From: Methylophaga sp.
Lineage (GTDB): Bacteria > Pseudomonadota > Gammaproteobacteria > Nitrosococcales > Methylophagaceae
DNA: 64,000 nt
Assembly (NCBI GenBank): GCA_002706095.1
Contig: PAJP01000023.1
Span: 124,001-188,000 of the forward strand
Reading direction: 5' to 3'
In this document: in pieces, positions 1-10,597 of the stretch
How the letters are laid out: the number at the start of each line of letters is the position of its first letter
How positions within the stretch are numbered: the stretch's first letter is position 1
The notes under the pieces: model-generated
The model's input: only the letters and a program-made list of their open reading frames with translations
The model's database searches: none
Told to the model about the DNA's origin: nothing
Position numbers and translations under genes: made by a program

Positions 1-200
1 CACATGATTCGTTACTTGAAGCATCACAATTTATTCAAACCATAGAAAAACGTCAGGGGTTGAAAGTGATGTGTCCTGAAGAAATTGCTTATCGACAAGG
101 TTACATTGATGCTGATCAGCTTCTAGCATTAGCTAAACCATTAGTAAAAAGTGGCTATGGCGATTATCTGATGAACTTAATTCACGAAAAGATTTATTAA
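1..200 (+). CDS. rmlA: Glucose-1-phosphate thymidylyltransferase, 3' end only
   Basis: Only the last 65 or so codons are inside the window; the reading frame is open from base 3 and ends in TAA at 198-200. The translated tail contains a CPEEIAYRQGYID segment followed by a GYGDYL segment, which is the characteristic C-terminus of RmlA/RfbA. This enzyme makes dTDP-glucose from glucose-1-phosphate and dTTP, the first step to dTDP-L-rhamnose. rmlC begins at the very next base, so the genes are one transcription unit. rmlB, the 4,6-dehydratase, is not in the window and presumably lies just upstream. Confidence 0.93.
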   Translation, partial: HDSLLEASQFIQTIEKRQGLKVMCPEEIAYRQGYIDADQLLALAKPLVKSGYGDYLMNLIHEKIY

Positions 201-749
201 ATGCAAGTTATTGAAACGACACTGCCGGATGTGAAAATTCTTAAACCCAGAGTCTTTGGTGATGAACGTGGGTTTTTTATGGAAAGCTTCAATAAAAAAC
301 AATTTGAAGCACTCACTGGCGTGGACACCGAATTTGTCCAAGACAATCACTCAAGATCTTCACAAAATGTTTTACGTGGTCTGCATTATCAAATCCAACA
401 TGCGCAAGGTAAATTAGTACGAGTGATTTCAGGCGAAGTGTATGATGTGGCTGTGGATATGAGAAAATCATCATCGACATTTGGTCAATGGGTAGGGGTT
501 CATCTCAAAGCAGAAAATCATGATATGTTGTGGGTGCCGCCAGGCTTTGCCCATGGCTTTTTTGTATTAAGTGAATCTGCCGATTTTTTATATAAAACCA
601 CAGATTATTATGCGCCGGAACATGAACGCTGTTTGTTATGGAATGATCCCGCCTTGGATATCGATTGGCCTTTGTTAGATAAATCGCCATCTCTATCTGC
701 GAAAGATCAGCAGGGAGCACATTTTAACGAAGCGGAATTCTACGATTAA
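201..749 (+). CDS. rmlC: dTDP-4-dehydrorhamnose 3,5-epimerase
   Basis: This is a 182-residue cupin enzyme of normal family length. It epimerises C3 and C5 of dTDP-4-keto-6-deoxyglucose, the third step to dTDP-L-rhamnose in the cytoplasm. Visible hallmarks are the RGFFMESF segment near residue 23, the catalytic His62 in RGLHYQ, and Tyr131 in the YKTTDYY segment. The ATG directly abuts the rmlA stop codon, and the stop codon overlaps the rmlD start by one base (TAATG), so translation is probably coupled. The gene order rmlA-rmlC-rmlD is a common variant of the rhamnose operon. Confidence 0.97.
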   Translation: MQVIETTLPDVKILKPRVFGDERGFFMESFNKKQFEALTGVDTEFVQDNHSRSSQNVLRGLHYQIQHAQGKLVRVISGEVYDVAVDMRKSSSTFGQWVGVHLKAENHDMLWVPPGFAHGFFVLSESADFLYKTTDYYAPEHERCLLWNDPALDIDWPLLDKSPSLSAKDQQGAHFNEAEFYD

Positions 750-1627
750 TGCGTATTTTAGTAACGGGAAAGTATGGTCAGGTAGGGCATGAGTTAATAA
801 GAAGCCTGTCTTGTCTTGGTGATATTATTGCTACTGACAGTAAAACACTCGATCTAAGCAAGACAGAAGAGTTAGCTGAAAAAGTAGAAAAGTTGGCACC
901 CGATTTAATTGTCAATGCGGCAGCCTATACAGCTGTTGATAAAGCTGAGACTGAACAAGAACTGGCATATAAGGTCAATGCTCTTGCCCCACAGATATTA
1001 GCTGAAGTCGCCAAAAATCGTGATATCCCGCTTATTCATTACTCAACCGATTATGTATTTAATGGCAGTGGTGATAAAGCCTGGACCGAAGATGCGGAAA
1101 CTCAGCCACTCAATGTGTATGGCAGAACAAAGTTGGCAGGTGAATTGGCTATTAGTAATGCCTCAGATAAATATCTGATCTTCAGAACCAGTTGGGTCTA
1201 TGGTGCAAGAGGGGCTAACTTCCTCAATACGATGAAAAGGTTAGCGATTGATAAAGTGCAGTTATCTATTGTTCACGACCAGGTCGGTACACCAACATGG
1301 GCTCGTCACATCGCTGATGTAACGGCGCAAGTCATCTCGCAAAGTCACCAACAAACAGACTTCTGGCAGAGCCATAGCGGTGTATACCATCTATCTGGTG
1401 CCGGTCGTGCCAGTTGGTTTGATTTTGCCCAGCAAATATTTAATTTAATGGCTGCACAAGGACACTCAGTGCCGAAGCTTCATCCTATCACTACGCGTGA
1501 TTATCCAACGCCGGCAAATCGTCCAGCTAATTCTTTACTCGATAATACAAAGTTAAAACAACATTTTGACCTTGCTTTGCCAGACTGGCAAACCACACTG
1601 GAGTGGGTAATGAGCGGAGAAGAGTGA
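749..1627 (+). CDS. rmlD: dTDP-4-dehydrorhamnose reductase
   Basis: This 292-residue short-chain reductase performs the last step to dTDP-L-rhamnose, using NAD(P)H to reduce the 4-keto group. The N-terminal nucleotide-binding motif GKYGQVG is at residues 7-13. The STDYVFNG segment lies around residues 99-106, and the catalytic Tyr124/Lys128 pair is in YGRTK. Length and motifs match the family with no sign of damage. It is translationally coupled to rmlC. dTDP-rhamnose would feed the glycosyltransferases of the same locus; the GT2 protein at 22109 resembles rhamnosyltransferases. Confidence 0.97.
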   Translation: MRILVTGKYGQVGHELIRSLSCLGDIIATDSKTLDLSKTEELAEKVEKLAPDLIVNAAAYTAVDKAETEQELAYKVNALAPQILAEVAKNRDIPLIHYSTDYVFNGSGDKAWTEDAETQPLNVYGRTKLAGELAISNASDKYLIFRTSWVYGARGANFLNTMKRLAIDKVQLSIVHDQVGTPTWARHIADVTAQVISQSHQQTDFWQSHSGVYHLSGAGRASWFDFAQQIFNLMAAQGHSVPKLHPITTRDYPTPANRPANSLLDNTKLKQHFDLALPDWQTTLEWVMSGEE

Positions 1628-1680
1628 TAATCTTCTGTCTTCTTGAAGTGTATTAGCCAAAACTTGCTGAGTGTATTACG

Positions 1681-3621
1681 TTGACATACCCATCAATTGT
1701 AAAAAAAATGGGCCTATGGTTTTTGAACAGACCTCGGCCAATAAAAAGAACGATCAGTGTCATACTGGATTTTTTAGCCATCCCATTCTCATTATGGTTA
1801 GCTTTTTCTTTACGCTTAGGTGAGTTTTATATTCCGCCGAACCAGCAGTTGTGGATCTTTGTTCTTGCCCCCGTTATTGCCATCCCTATTTTTATAAAGT
1901 CAGGTTTATATCGGGCGATTATTCGTTACATCGGCATGGATGCCATCTGGACCATTGCCAGGGCTGTATTGCTGTTTACCTTGATTTTTTCTGTCATCGT
2001 GTTGACCGCTGATAACTTGGCCGGGTTAGTGCCCAGAACGGTTTATGCCATTCAAGCAATCATCTTGATGTTGTTTGTAGGGGGGAGTCGCATGATGGCG
2101 AGATGGTTGATAGTGAAAAGCGATCATCATCTCTGGAAAGAGCTCAATGCCGTTCGTTATATTCCACCTGTCTTAATTTATGGGGCTGGGCGAGCTGGTG
2201 CACAAGCCGCGGCATTGATGAAATTAAGTAATCAGATGCGTCCCGTGGCGTTTATTGACGATAACGCAACATTATGGCGACAACAAATTAATGGCATGAC
2301 GGTTTATGGTGTCGACCAGCTTGCCAAGCTGATTGAACGTTTCAAGGTCAGAGATATTTTGCTGGCGATGCCATCGGCGGGTCGTCGTCGTAGAAGTGAA
2401 ATTTTGAAATTGTTGGAGCATTATCCTGTTCACGTCAGAACATTACCTGATTTGATGGATATTGCAGAAGGACGTCTGGAAGTTTCTGATATTCAGGAAG
2501 TGGATATCGCTGATTTATTAGGTCGTGAACCTGTCGCACCGATTAATAACTTGTTAAGCAAAAATATCACGGATAAAGCGGTGATGGTGACCGGTGCTGG
2601 TGGTTCTATTGGTTCAGAGCTTTGTCGGCAAATTATCCATTTATCGCCATCCTGTCTGGTTCTTTATGAAGCGAGCGAAATTAATCTTTATCAAATTGAG
2701 CGTGAACTGGCGTCATTAGCTTTAGATATTCCTGTTTACTCTATGCTGGGAACAGTGCTTAATCAGCAGCGTGTTGAGATGGTATGTCGGCGTTTTGGCG
2801 TGAATACTATTTATCATGCAGCGGCCTATAAACATGTGCCAATTGTCGAGAGAAATACCAATGAAGGTATCCGTAATAATGTGTTTGGCACACTGCATTG
2901 CGCGCAGGCTGCGATTGATGCCGAGGTGGAAACTTTTGTACTTATCTCAACCGATAAAGCTGTTCGTCCAACCAATACCATGGGGGCAACAAAGCGCTTT
3001 GCAGAGTTAGTGCTTCAGGCTTTTGCTGAATCAAAAACGTTGTATAACAAAACGCGCTTTACCATGGTCAGGTTTGGTAATGTCTTGGGGTCATCGGGAT
3101 CTGTGGTGCCATTATTCAGAGATCAGATTGCCAAAGGTGGACCGGTAACGGTGACTGACCCTGAGATCATCCGCTATTTTATGACAATTCCTGAAGCTGC
3201 AGCCTTAGTTATCCAGGCTGGCGCCATGGGCAAAGGTGGTGATGTCTTTGTGCTTGATATGGGCGAACCGGTCAAGATTGTTGATTTAGCCAGACGCATG
3301 ATCCATTTAAGTGGGTTCACCATACGTGACAACGATAACCCAAATGGTGATATTGAAATTGCCTATACTGGTCTCAGACCCGGTGAAAAGCTTTATGAAG
3401 AATTGCTCATCGGTGATAATGTATCGGCGACCGAACATGAGAAAATAATGCGGGCAGAAGAATGTGTGATTGAGTGGCCAGCTTTGGTCACAATCATTCG
3501 AGAACTGGAACTCGCTAACAAACATGATGACTGTCAAAAAGCACGAGCTATATTGCTAGACACGATTGATGGGTTTATTCCTCAATGTGAGTTAAGTGAT
3601 TGGCTGGGGAACGATGTCTAG
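1681..3621 (+). CDS. WbpM/CapD-type nucleotide-sugar 4,6-dehydratase (membrane-anchored)
   Basis: This 646-residue protein has the full-length WbpM layout. About four N-terminal membrane segments (roughly residues 20-140) are followed by a Rossmann-like domain with YGAGRAG near 168, then an SDR domain with TGAGGSIGSE near 302-311. The usual catalytic Tyr of YxxxK is Met (TMGATK, near 433), as is typical of large dehydratases such as WbpM. Family members convert UDP-GlcNAc to UDP-2-acetamido-2,6-dideoxy-4-hexulose, the precursor of UDP-QuiNAc and UDP-FucNAc. The start is uncertain: TTG at 1681 has a weak GAG nine bases upstream, while ATG at 1708 has no clear ribosome site. The 4-reductase at 25346 is its likely partner. 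Confidence 0.93.
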   Translation: MTYPSIVKKMGLWFLNRPRPIKRTISVILDFLAIPFSLWLAFSLRLGEFYIPPNQQLWIFVLAPVIAIPIFIKSGLYRAIIRYIGMDAIWTIARAVLLFTLIFSVIVLTADNLAGLVPRTVYAIQAIILMLFVGGSRMMARWLIVKSDHHLWKELNAVRYIPPVLIYGAGRAGAQAAALMKLSNQMRPVAFIDDNATLWRQQINGMTVYGVDQLAKLIERFKVRDILLAMPSAGRRRRSEILKLLEHYPVHVRTLPDLMDIAEGRLEVSDIQEVDIADLLGREPVAPINNLLSKNITDKAVMVTGAGGSIGSELCRQIIHLSPSCLVLYEASEINLYQIERELASLALDIPVYSMLGTVLNQQRVEMVCRRFGVNTIYHAAAYKHVPIVERNTNEGIRNNVFGTLHCAQAAIDAEVETFVLISTDKAVRPTNTMGATKRFAELVLQAFAESKTLYNKTRFTMVRFGNVLGSSGSVVPLFRDQIAKGGPVTVTDPEIIRYFMTIPEAAALVIQAGAMGKGGDVFVLDMGEPVKIVDLARRMIHLSGFTIRDNDNPNGDIEIAYTGLRPGEKLYEELLIGDNVSATEHEKIMRAEECVIEWPALVTIIRELELANKHDDCQKARAILLDTIDGFIPQCELSDWLGNDV

Positions 3622-3693
3622 AAGTGCATTCTTTATATTGCCAGAGTCTCAGTTAAACTATACTGGTGCTGTATTTCAAGAGGATTTAATTTA

Positions 3694-5559
3694 GTGTGTG
3701 GAATAGTCGGCGGAATCGCTGAAAGGAATGTTAGCCCCATCTTGATGGAAGGGTTACGAAGACTGGAATATCGCGGTTATGATTCGTCTGGAATGGCGCT
3801 GCTTGATGATGTCAACGCACTGCATCGTGTTCGATCTTTGGGAAAAATACAACAACTTCAGGATAAAGTTGATCAATTAAATGCCCCGTTTACTGGTCGA
3901 ATCGGTATTGCTCACACACGTTGGGCGACACACGGAATACCTTCTGAAAATAATGCTCATCCACACATTTGTAACAATCAAGTGGCGGTCGTACATAATG
4001 GTATTATTGAGAATTACCAATCATTAAAACATAAACAACTTGCACAAGGCTATCGCTTTACTTCTGAAACCGATACTGAAGTGGTTGCCCATGAAATTCA
4101 TGCTGAACTGCAACAGGATAATGATCTTTTACAGGCGGTTTTGCGTTCTCTGAAAGTCTTTGATGGGGCATACGCTCTAGGCGTAATGGATAAGTCTCAT
4201 CCTGATATGTTAGTGGCTGCAAGAAAGGGAAGTCCATTAGTTATAGGTATTGGGATTGGTGAACACTTCATTGCTTCGGACGTCTCGGCGTTGCTTCCCG
4301 TTACACAGAATTTTATTTTTCTAGAAGACGGTGATGTTGCCAAGTTAACCCGGGACAAAGTCGAAATTTATAGTGCGGCAACAGGTGAACTAGTTGAGCG
4401 TCCTGTTAAACAGTCAAGCCTGAATATTACGTCGGTTGAGCTAGGTGAGCATCGCCATTACATGCACAAAGAGATCTTTGAACAGCCCCAAGCCGTGATT
4501 GACACGTTAGAAGGCCGTATCACACAGGATCAAGTTCTGGTATCCAGTTTTGGTCCCAAAGCTGAGCAAATCTTTAAAACGGTTGAGCAAATTCACATCA
4601 TCGCTTGTGGAACAAGTTATCACGCGGGTATGGTCACTAAATATTGGATGGAAGATATTATCGGTCTGCCATGTCAGGTTGAAGTGGCTAGTGAGTTCCG
4701 TTATCGCAATCCGGTGATTTTGAATAATACGTTATTTGTGATGATAAGCCAATCAGGTGAAACCGCTGATACATTGGCTGCACTGCATCAGATTAATCAT
4801 TACAGAAAAGCTCATGAACTTGATGGCATTACTACATTGAGTATCTGTAATGTGGCTGAGAGCAGTCTGACACGTGATGCTGATATGACTTATCTGACGC
4901 ATGCCGGGCCCGAAATTGGTGTGGCGTCAACCAAATCATTTACTACTCAGCTTGTTGTATTGGCTTTACTACTCACAAGCTTAGGTAAAGTCCAAAAAAG
5001 ATTAAGTAAAGAGCGTGAATCCATGATCGCAGGTGGTTTGCAGAAACTACCTAATTTGATTCGTATGGCGCTGGAGCATGAAGAGGAAATCCGTGATATC
5101 TCCCAGTTATTCGCTGATAAACAACATGCTTTATTTCTAGGGCGTGGAACGATGTTCCCCATAGCTCTGGAAGGGGCTTTAAAGTTAAAAGAAATCAGTT
5201 ATATTCATGCAGAGGCCTATCCTGCAGGTGAACTGAAGCATGGTCCTTTGGCTTTAATCGATGAAACCATGCCAGTTATTGCTATCGCTCCACTTGATGA
5301 TTTATTGGAAAAGTTGAAATCCAATTTACAGGAAGTCAAAGCTCGAGGCGGGCAGATGATTGTGTTTGAAGATGAACGCAGCGATATCAGTTCAGAGACC
5401 AGTTTCAAAGTCGTGAAAGCCACGACCAATGTGGGTCGAATTACCGCACCTATTACTTACAATATCTTATTGCAGTTATTGTGTTACCACGTTGCCTTAA
5501 TCAAAGGCACTGATGTGGATCAACCGAGAAATTTAGCGAAATCCGTTACAGTTGAGTAA
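3694..5559 (+). CDS. glmS: Glutamine--fructose-6-phosphate aminotransferase (isomerising)
   Basis: GlmS makes glucosamine-6-phosphate from fructose-6-phosphate and glutamine, the entry to UDP-GlcNAc. The protein starts at GTG with Cys as the second codon, giving the N-terminal nucleophile of the glutaminase domain after Met removal. AAGAGGA lies nine bases upstream. The glutaminase half shows [12 protein letters not shown], and two SIS sugar-isomerase domains follow with the family C-terminus AKSVTVE. At 621 residues it is slightly longer than the E. coli enzyme. Its place between the WbpM-type dehydratase and ugd suggests it boosts amino-sugar precursors for the polysaccharide, though it may also be the housekeeping copy. 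Confidence 0.97.
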   Translation: MCGIVGGIAERNVSPILMEGLRRLEYRGYDSSGMALLDDVNALHRVRSLGKIQQLQDKVDQLNAPFTGRIGIAHTRWATHGIPSENNAHPHICNNQVAVVHNGIIENYQSLKHKQLAQGYRFTSETDTEVVAHEIHAELQQDNDLLQAVLRSLKVFDGAYALGVMDKSHPDMLVAARKGSPLVIGIGIGEHFIASDVSALLPVTQNFIFLEDGDVAKLTRDKVEIYSAATGELVERPVKQSSLNITSVELGEHRHYMHKEIFEQPQAVIDTLEGRITQDQVLVSSFGPKAEQIFKTVEQIHIIACGTSYHAGMVTKYWMEDIIGLPCQVEVASEFRYRNPVILNNTLFVMISQSGETADTLAALHQINHYRKAHELDGITTLSICNVAESSLTRDADMTYLTHAGPEIGVASTKSFTTQLVVLALLLTSLGKVQKRLSKERESMIAGGLQKLPNLIRMALEHEEEIRDISQLFADKQHALFLGRGTMFPIALEGALKLKEISYIHAEAYPAGELKHGPLALIDETMPVIAIAPLDDLLEKLKSNLQEVKARGGQMIVFEDERSDISSETSFKVVKATTNVGRITAPITYNILLQLLCYHVALIKGTDVDQPRNLAKSVTVE

Positions 5560-5563
5560 AAAT

Positions 5564-6733
5564 ATGAAAATAGCAATCGCAGGGACAGGGTATGTTGGCC
5601 TTTCACTGGCCGTCTTATTAGCTCAAAAGCATCAAGTCGTGGCTTTAGATATTATTGAGGAGAAGGTAAACCTGCTCAATAACAAAAAATCGCCAATCGT
5701 TGATGCTGAAATTGAAGATTTTTTACAAAATAAAACACTAGATTTTCGGGCAACACTGGATAAATCCGATGCCTATAACAATGCTGACTATGTCGTTATT
5801 GCCACACCAACCGATTACGACCCAGATACCAACTATTTCAATACAAAGTCTGTAGAAGCCGTTATTCAGGATGTAAAAAGCATTAACCCTAGTGCGGTAA
5901 TGATTATTAAATCTACTGTACCAGTTGGGTATACTGCAGAAATCAAGCAACGTTTTGGTGTTGATAATATTTTCTTCTCACCAGAGTTTTTAAGAGAAGG
6001 GAAAGCGCTTTACGATAATCTCTATCCTTCACGTATCGTCGTTGGGGAGAAAAGTGAGAGAGCTGAAACCTTTGCTCGGTTACTTGTTGAAGGCTCGTTA
6101 AAACCAGATGTTCCCGTTTTGGTGACTGACAGCACCGAAGCCGAAGCCATTAAATTATTCTCGAATACTTACCTTGCTATGCGGGTGGCGTACTTTAATG
6201 AGCTTGATAGTTACGCAGAAGCACACGGTTTGGATTCACGTCAGATTATCGAAGGTGTCGGATTAGATCCACGTATTGGAAGTCACTATAACAATCCTTC
6301 TTTTGGCTATGGCGGTTATTGTTTGCCAAAAGACACTAAGCAATTATTGGCCAATTACGAAGATGTGCCTAATAACATCATCAAAGCGATTGTTGATGCC
6401 AATACTACAAGAAAAGACTTTATTGCTAACTCAATCATTAACAAAAATCCTAAAGTTGTCGGCATTTACCGATTAGTGATGAAATCCGGTTCTGATAATT
6501 TTAGGGCCTCAGCTATTCAAGGTGTGATGAAACGTATTAAAGCCAAGGGTATCGAGGTTATCGTTTATGAGCCAGTACTTGAGGATGCTGAGTTTTTCAG
6601 ATCAAAAGTCGTGAATGATCTCAATCAGTTTAAATCTCAGGCGGACGTAATTTTAGCTAATCGCGTCACTGAAGATATCATAGATGTGAAAGATAAAATT
6701 TATACCCGAGATTTATTTGGTGGTGATGCTTAG
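5564..6733 (+). CDS. ugd: UDP-glucose 6-dehydrogenase
   Basis: This enzyme oxidises UDP-glucose to UDP-glucuronate with two NAD+. The NAD-binding motif GTGYVG is near the N-terminus, and the catalytic Cys is residue 253 in [10 protein letters not shown]. At 389 residues it matches the short E. coli-type Ugd. The frame is open from a TTG at 5552, but ATG at 5564 is preferred because the protein then starts [13 protein letters not shown] and GAG sits seven bases upstream. This puts the start just past the glmS stop codon (5557-5559), so the two genes are probably co-transcribed. UDP-GlcA or a derivative is therefore a likely component of the polysaccharide. Confidence 0.95.
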   Translation: MKIAIAGTGYVGLSLAVLLAQKHQVVALDIIEEKVNLLNNKKSPIVDAEIEDFLQNKTLDFRATLDKSDAYNNADYVVIATPTDYDPDTNYFNTKSVEAVIQDVKSINPSAVMIIKSTVPVGYTAEIKQRFGVDNIFFSPEFLREGKALYDNLYPSRIVVGEKSERAETFARLLVEGSLKPDVPVLVTDSTEAEAIKLFSNTYLAMRVAYFNELDSYAEAHGLDSRQIIEGVGLDPRIGSHYNNPSFGYGGYCLPKDTKQLLANYEDVPNNIIKAIVDANTTRKDFIANSIINKNPKVVGIYRLVMKSGSDNFRASAIQGVMKRIKAKGIEVIVYEPVLEDAEFFRSKVVNDLNQFKSQADVILANRVTEDIIDVKDKIYTRDLFGGDA

Positions 6734-7193
6734 AATGAGAAACTCATCACTGAGTTAATATTTCACTGGTCATAAAATATTCAATGGCATGGATGCCAAT
6801 ACGAAATATCTGAGTAGACTGCCATGGATGGCGGGGAAATTTTATTTCTGGCATCTGTGCCACCCAGATAAGCCGATCTAAACGCGTAGCTATTGGGATG
6901 TGTCTGCACTTTCTTTTAAAATTCTCTATCACTTCATATCTAAGTTCATCTTCTCCTATTCATGAAACTTATAACGAGTTTCGCAAAAGAATACTAATGT
7001 CATGTATCTCTATGGCGGGGTAAGTTTAATTTTAAGTTTAAACAGCTTATAACTATTTATTTTCTATAAAAATATAAAAGTAAATATTGATTGTTCAGAG
7101 GTAATATCAATACTAGTTCTGAATGATAAAGTCATTCCGTTTATACTTAGTCGTTATTTTTAATAAGTTTCAGAAGAATAATCAGGATAGTCA
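6734..7193. other. 460 bp intergenic gap ahead of gmd
   Basis: This is the only stretch above 300 bp without a recognised gene. It starts with a weak hairpin (AACTCA/TGAGTT at 6741-6756) lacking a T-run. A - strand open frame of 61 codons (6747-6932) is present but I recognise no family and see no convincing ribosome site. ATGGCGGGG occurs twice, at 6828-6836 and 7012-7020. A GAATGA/TCATTC inverted repeat at 7121-7137 precedes a TATACT at 7142-7147 that could be a -10 element for gmd. The gap suggests that gmd and the genes after it have their own promoter. Confidence 0.5.
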
Positions 7194-8312
7194 ATGAGTA
7201 AAGTCGCATTAATCACTGGCATTACAGGGCAAGATGGATCTTATTTAGCCGAGTTTTTACTGGAAAAAGGCTACATCGTTCACGGTATTAAACGACGTGC
7301 GTCAAGTTTTAACACGCAACGCGTCGATCATATCTATCAAGATCCTCATGTCGATAATAAAAACTTTATATTGCACTACGGCGATTTAACGGACTCATCT
7401 AACTTGACTCGTATCCTTCAACAAGTCAAACCAGATGAAGTATATAACTTAGGGGCTCAGTCTCATGTCGCTGTCTCGTTCGAATCGCCTGAGTATACTG
7501 CTGATGTCGATGCTATGGGGACGCTTAGACTCTTAGAAGCTATCCGATTGTTAGGTCTTGAAAAGAAAACACGCTTTTATCAAGCTTCTACTTCTGAACT
7601 TTATGGTTTAGTGCAAGAAATTCCTCAGAAAGAAACAACGCCTTTCTATCCTAGATCCCCTTATGCTGTTGCTAAACTCTATGCTTACTGGATCACTGTC
7701 AACTACCGCGAGTCTTATGGCATCTATGCTTGTAATGGTATTTTGTTTAATCACGAATCTCCCCGCCGTGGTGAAACCTTTGTCACCCGTAAAATTACCC
7801 GTGGTTTAGCGAATATTGCTCAGGGGCTCGAAAAGAAACTGTATATGGGCAATATGGATGCATTACGTGACTGGGGGCATGCAAAAGATTATGTGCGTAT
7901 GCAATGGATGATGTTGCAACAAGAGCAGCCAGAGGATTTTGTGATAGCGACCGGTGTGCAATATTCTGTCCGTCAATTCATACAGTGGGCAGCCAAAGAA
8001 TTGGGTATCACTCTAAAATTTGAAGGTGAAGGTGTTTCAGAAAAAGGTATTGTTGTCTCTATAGAAGGTGACGATGCCCCTGCTCTTAGTATTGGAGACG
8101 TCATTGTTGAGATCGATGAACGTTATTTCCGACCTGCAGAGGTGGAAACTTTACTAGGTGACCCTGCAAAGGCTAAAAAAGAACTGGGTTGGGAACCTGA
8201 AATTACCGTGCAAGAAATGTGTGCTGAAATGGTAGCTGAAGACCTCAACATAGCTAAACGACATGCCTTATTAAAGTTGCATGGTCATGAAATTCCCGTG
8301 AGTGTTGAATAG
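7194..8312 (+). CDS. gmd: GDP-mannose 4,6-dehydratase
   Basis: Gmd converts GDP-D-mannose to GDP-4-keto-6-deoxymannose, the first committed step to GDP-L-fucose. The 372-residue protein shows the [13 protein letters not shown] nucleotide-binding start, the STSELYG segment with Glu135, and the catalytic pair Tyr157/Lys161 in YAVAK. The NHESPRRG substrate loop and the EKGIVV and RYFRPAEVE segments match the enterobacterial colanic-acid enzyme closely. The ATG follows CAGGA at a good distance. fcl begins two bases after its stop codon. No gmm, manB or manC is present, so GDP-mannose must come from elsewhere. Confidence 0.97.
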   Translation: MSKVALITGITGQDGSYLAEFLLEKGYIVHGIKRRASSFNTQRVDHIYQDPHVDNKNFILHYGDLTDSSNLTRILQQVKPDEVYNLGAQSHVAVSFESPEYTADVDAMGTLRLLEAIRLLGLEKKTRFYQASTSELYGLVQEIPQKETTPFYPRSPYAVAKLYAYWITVNYRESYGIYACNGILFNHESPRRGETFVTRKITRGLANIAQGLEKKLYMGNMDALRDWGHAKDYVRMQWMMLQQEQPEDFVIATGVQYSVRQFIQWAAKELGITLKFEGEGVSEKGIVVSIEGDDAPALSIGDVIVEIDERYFRPAEVETLLGDPAKAKKELGWEPEITVQEMCAEMVAEDLNIAKRHALLKLHGHEIPVSVE

Positions 8313-8314
8313 TT

Positions 8315-9277
8315 ATGAGCTTGAATATTTTTGTTGCCGGTCACAATGGTATGGTCGGATCGGCGATCATTCGTCAGTTAGAAAAAGACAAAAACAATCG
8401 CATTATCACTGCAGAACGTCGTGATTTAGATTTAACCAATCAGCAAGCAGTTAATCATTTTTTTCAATCTCATCAGATTGATCAGGTCTATCTCGCTGCT
8501 GCAAAAGTGGGAGGGATTCATGCCAATAATGAATACCCTGCCGAGTTTATCTATCAAAATCTGATGATTGAAGCCAACATTATCCATGCTGCTCATCAGA
8601 ATGATATTCAAAAGTTACTGTTTTTAGGCTCATCATGCATTTATCCCAAAAATGCGGAACAGCCGATGAAGGAAGAAGCTCTACTGACTGGAATTCTTGA
8701 GAGCACTAACGAACCATATGCTATTGCAAAAATTGCCGGTATTAAACTATGTGAAAGCTATAACCGACAATATGGGCGAGACTACCGTAGTGTGATGCCG
8801 ACCAATCTTTATGGAGAGAATGATAATTTCCATCCAGAAAATTCACATGTTATCCCCGCATTAATCCGTCGTTTTCATGAAGCAAAAGTCAACGGTGACA
8901 AGCAAGTTATTGCCTGGGGCAGTGGTAAACCAATGCGTGAATTTTTACATGTTGATGATATGGCTGAAGCATCAGTATTTGTTATGAATTTGGATATCAG
9001 TAAGTATCAACGGCACATTCATCCAATGCTTTCACATATAAATGTCGGAACAGGAGTTGACTGTACTATTCGGGAGTTGGTTGAGACGGTTGCGGAAGTC
9101 ATAGGGTATCAAGGCGAGATTGTCTTTGATGTTACAAAACCTGATGGAACTATGCGAAAACTGATGGATGTCACAACCATTAACTCTCTTGGTTGGAAAG
9201 CAGGTATTTCGTTAGTTGGTGGACTTGTTCGTACATACAGCTGGTTTACAGAAAATTTAAATAACTCAAGAACGTAG
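8315..9277 (+). CDS. fcl: GDP-L-fucose synthase
   Basis: Fcl (WcaG) epimerises C3 and C5 of GDP-4-keto-6-deoxymannose and then reduces it to GDP-L-fucose. The 320-residue protein has [10 protein letters not shown] at residues 9-18, the LGSSCIYP segment near 104-111, and the catalytic Tyr135/Lys139 pair in YAIAK. The [13 protein letters not shown] stretch is typical. Length and motifs are normal. It forms a two-gene unit with gmd and is followed 12 bases later by the first flippase gene, so transcription probably continues into the assembly genes. Confidence 0.97.
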   Translation: MSLNIFVAGHNGMVGSAIIRQLEKDKNNRIITAERRDLDLTNQQAVNHFFQSHQIDQVYLAAAKVGGIHANNEYPAEFIYQNLMIEANIIHAAHQNDIQKLLFLGSSCIYPKNAEQPMKEEALLTGILESTNEPYAIAKIAGIKLCESYNRQYGRDYRSVMPTNLYGENDNFHPENSHVIPALIRRFHEAKVNGDKQVIAWGSGKPMREFLHVDDMAEASVFVMNLDISKYQRHIHPMLSHINVGTGVDCTIRELVETVAEVIGYQGEIVFDVTKPDGTMRKLMDVTTINSLGWKAGISLVGGLVRTYSWFTENLNNSRT

Positions 9278-9289
9278 TGACATCTTCAA

Positions 9290-10597
9290 GTGATAGATAA
9301 GCTGAAAGTGTTTACTAACCACCGAGGACTTAGGCGTTATTTAGAAAACACGACATGGTTAATGGCTGAAAGGCTATTAAGAGTTGTGATAGGTTTGTTT
9401 GTTGGGATTTGGGTTGCGAGATATTTAGGTCCTGCACAATTCGGTTTGTACAACTACGCACAAAGTTTTGTTTTTTTGTTCAGTGTTATTTCAACTTTAG
9501 GCTTGGATGGAGTTGTTGTACGTGAATTGGTAAATGATGATACTAAGAGGAACATTTTATTAGGAACTGCATTTGGCTTAAAACTAATCGGTGCAATTTT
9601 AATTTTCCCTATCTTGGCTGGCGTACTCATTTTTATTGAACATGATTTATATACAAAAATCATAATTTTCATAATAGCGGGCTCACTAATATTCCAAAGT
9701 TTTAATGTAATTGATTATTACTATCAATCAAAAGTTCAGTCAAAATATGTAGCAATTGCAAACTCTATAAGCTTAGGGGTATCAAGCTTGACTAAAGTTG
9801 TGCTTATTTTAAATAACGCTCCATTGATTTCATTTGTATGGGTAATTGTCTTTGATACCGCGGTTCTTTGTTTGGGTTTATTGGTGAGCTACCGCTATGT
9901 CAGTGAGTTAAATCCAAGAGAGTGGTATTTTGATAGAGTAATGGCGAAAAGTCTTATAAAAAGCTCTCTACCATTAGCTTTCTCTGGTTTAGTTGCTTCT
10001 ATTTATATGAAAATAGATCAGGTAATGATTAAAAACATAATGGGCGACGAGGCTGTTGGAGTCTATGCGGCGGCAGTTCGACTGAGTGAAGCTTTTTATT
10101 TTATTCCAATGATTATTGCAAATTCTCTATTTCCTGCAGTTCTCAATGCGAAGAAAGTTAGTCTAGATTTATACTACACACGACTACAGAGGTTATACAC
10201 ATTTATTGTCTGGAGTGCCGTTATAATCTCGGCCTTTATGACTTATACAAGTGACTGGTTGATAACCATTTTGTTTGGAGAAGAGTACATGGCTGCGACG
10301 GATGTACTAAAAATACACATTTGGGCGAGTATTTTTGTTTATTTAGGTGTGGTCAGTGGTAGTTGGTATCTTTCTGAAAATTTACAAAGCTTAGCTTTCT
10401 TAAGAACATTTTATGGGATGTTAATCAACATTATACTTAATTTCTCACTGGTTCCCGTATATGGAATAGGGGGAGCAGCCTTTGCAACTCTGATCAGTTA
10501 TGCCGTGGCTGGTTTTTTCTTCGACTTTTTTACAAAAAAAACTCGTGTGACGTTTTACATGAAGTTAAAAGCATTCTTTTTTAAGGTTAATTTATGA
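9290..10597 (+). CDS. wzx: Wzx-type polysaccharide flippase 1
   Basis: This 435-residue polytopic membrane protein belongs to the MATE-like polysaccharide transport (Wzx) superfamily. It has about 12 to 14 hydrophobic segments and an N-terminal block with WLMAERLLR and GIWVARYLGPAQFGLYNYAQS, characteristic of O-unit flippases. It would move undecaprenyl-diphosphate-linked repeat units across the inner membrane. The GTG start at 9290 has no strong ribosome site; an internal ATG is too far into the conserved block to be preferred. Its stop codon overlaps the next ATG (ATGA). A second flippase gene lies at 23029, which is unusual for one locus. Confidence 0.9.
   Translation: MIDKLKVFTNHRGLRRYLENTTWLMAERLLRVVIGLFVGIWVARYLGPAQFGLYNYAQSFVFLFSVISTLGLDGVVVRELVNDDTKRNILLGTAFGLKLIGAILIFPILAGVLIFIEHDLYTKIIIFIIAGSLIFQSFNVIDYYYQSKVQSKYVAIANSISLGVSSLTKVVLILNNAPLISFVWVIVFDTAVLCLGLLVSYRYVSELNPREWYFDRVMAKSLIKSSLPLAFSGLVASIYMKIDQVMIKNIMGDEAVGVYAAAVRLSEAFYFIPMIIANSLFPAVLNAKKVSLDLYYTRLQRLYTFIVWSAVIISAFMTYTSDWLITILFGEEYMAATDVLKIHIWASIFVYLGVVSGSWYLSENLQSLAFLRTFYGMLINIILNFSLVPVYGIGGAAFATLISYAVAGFFFDFFTKKTRVTFYMKLKAFFFKVNL

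Noticed and set aside
6747..6932. 61-codon - strand frame in the gap before gmd as a gene
   Set aside because: No convincing ribosome site or family; kept only as part of the gap description because it may be a gene remnant.
6828..7030. GGCGGGG-containing repeats as ops/JUMPstart elements for RfaH
   Set aside because: They share only GGCGG with the ops consensus and lack the TAGCnT part, so the match is too weak.
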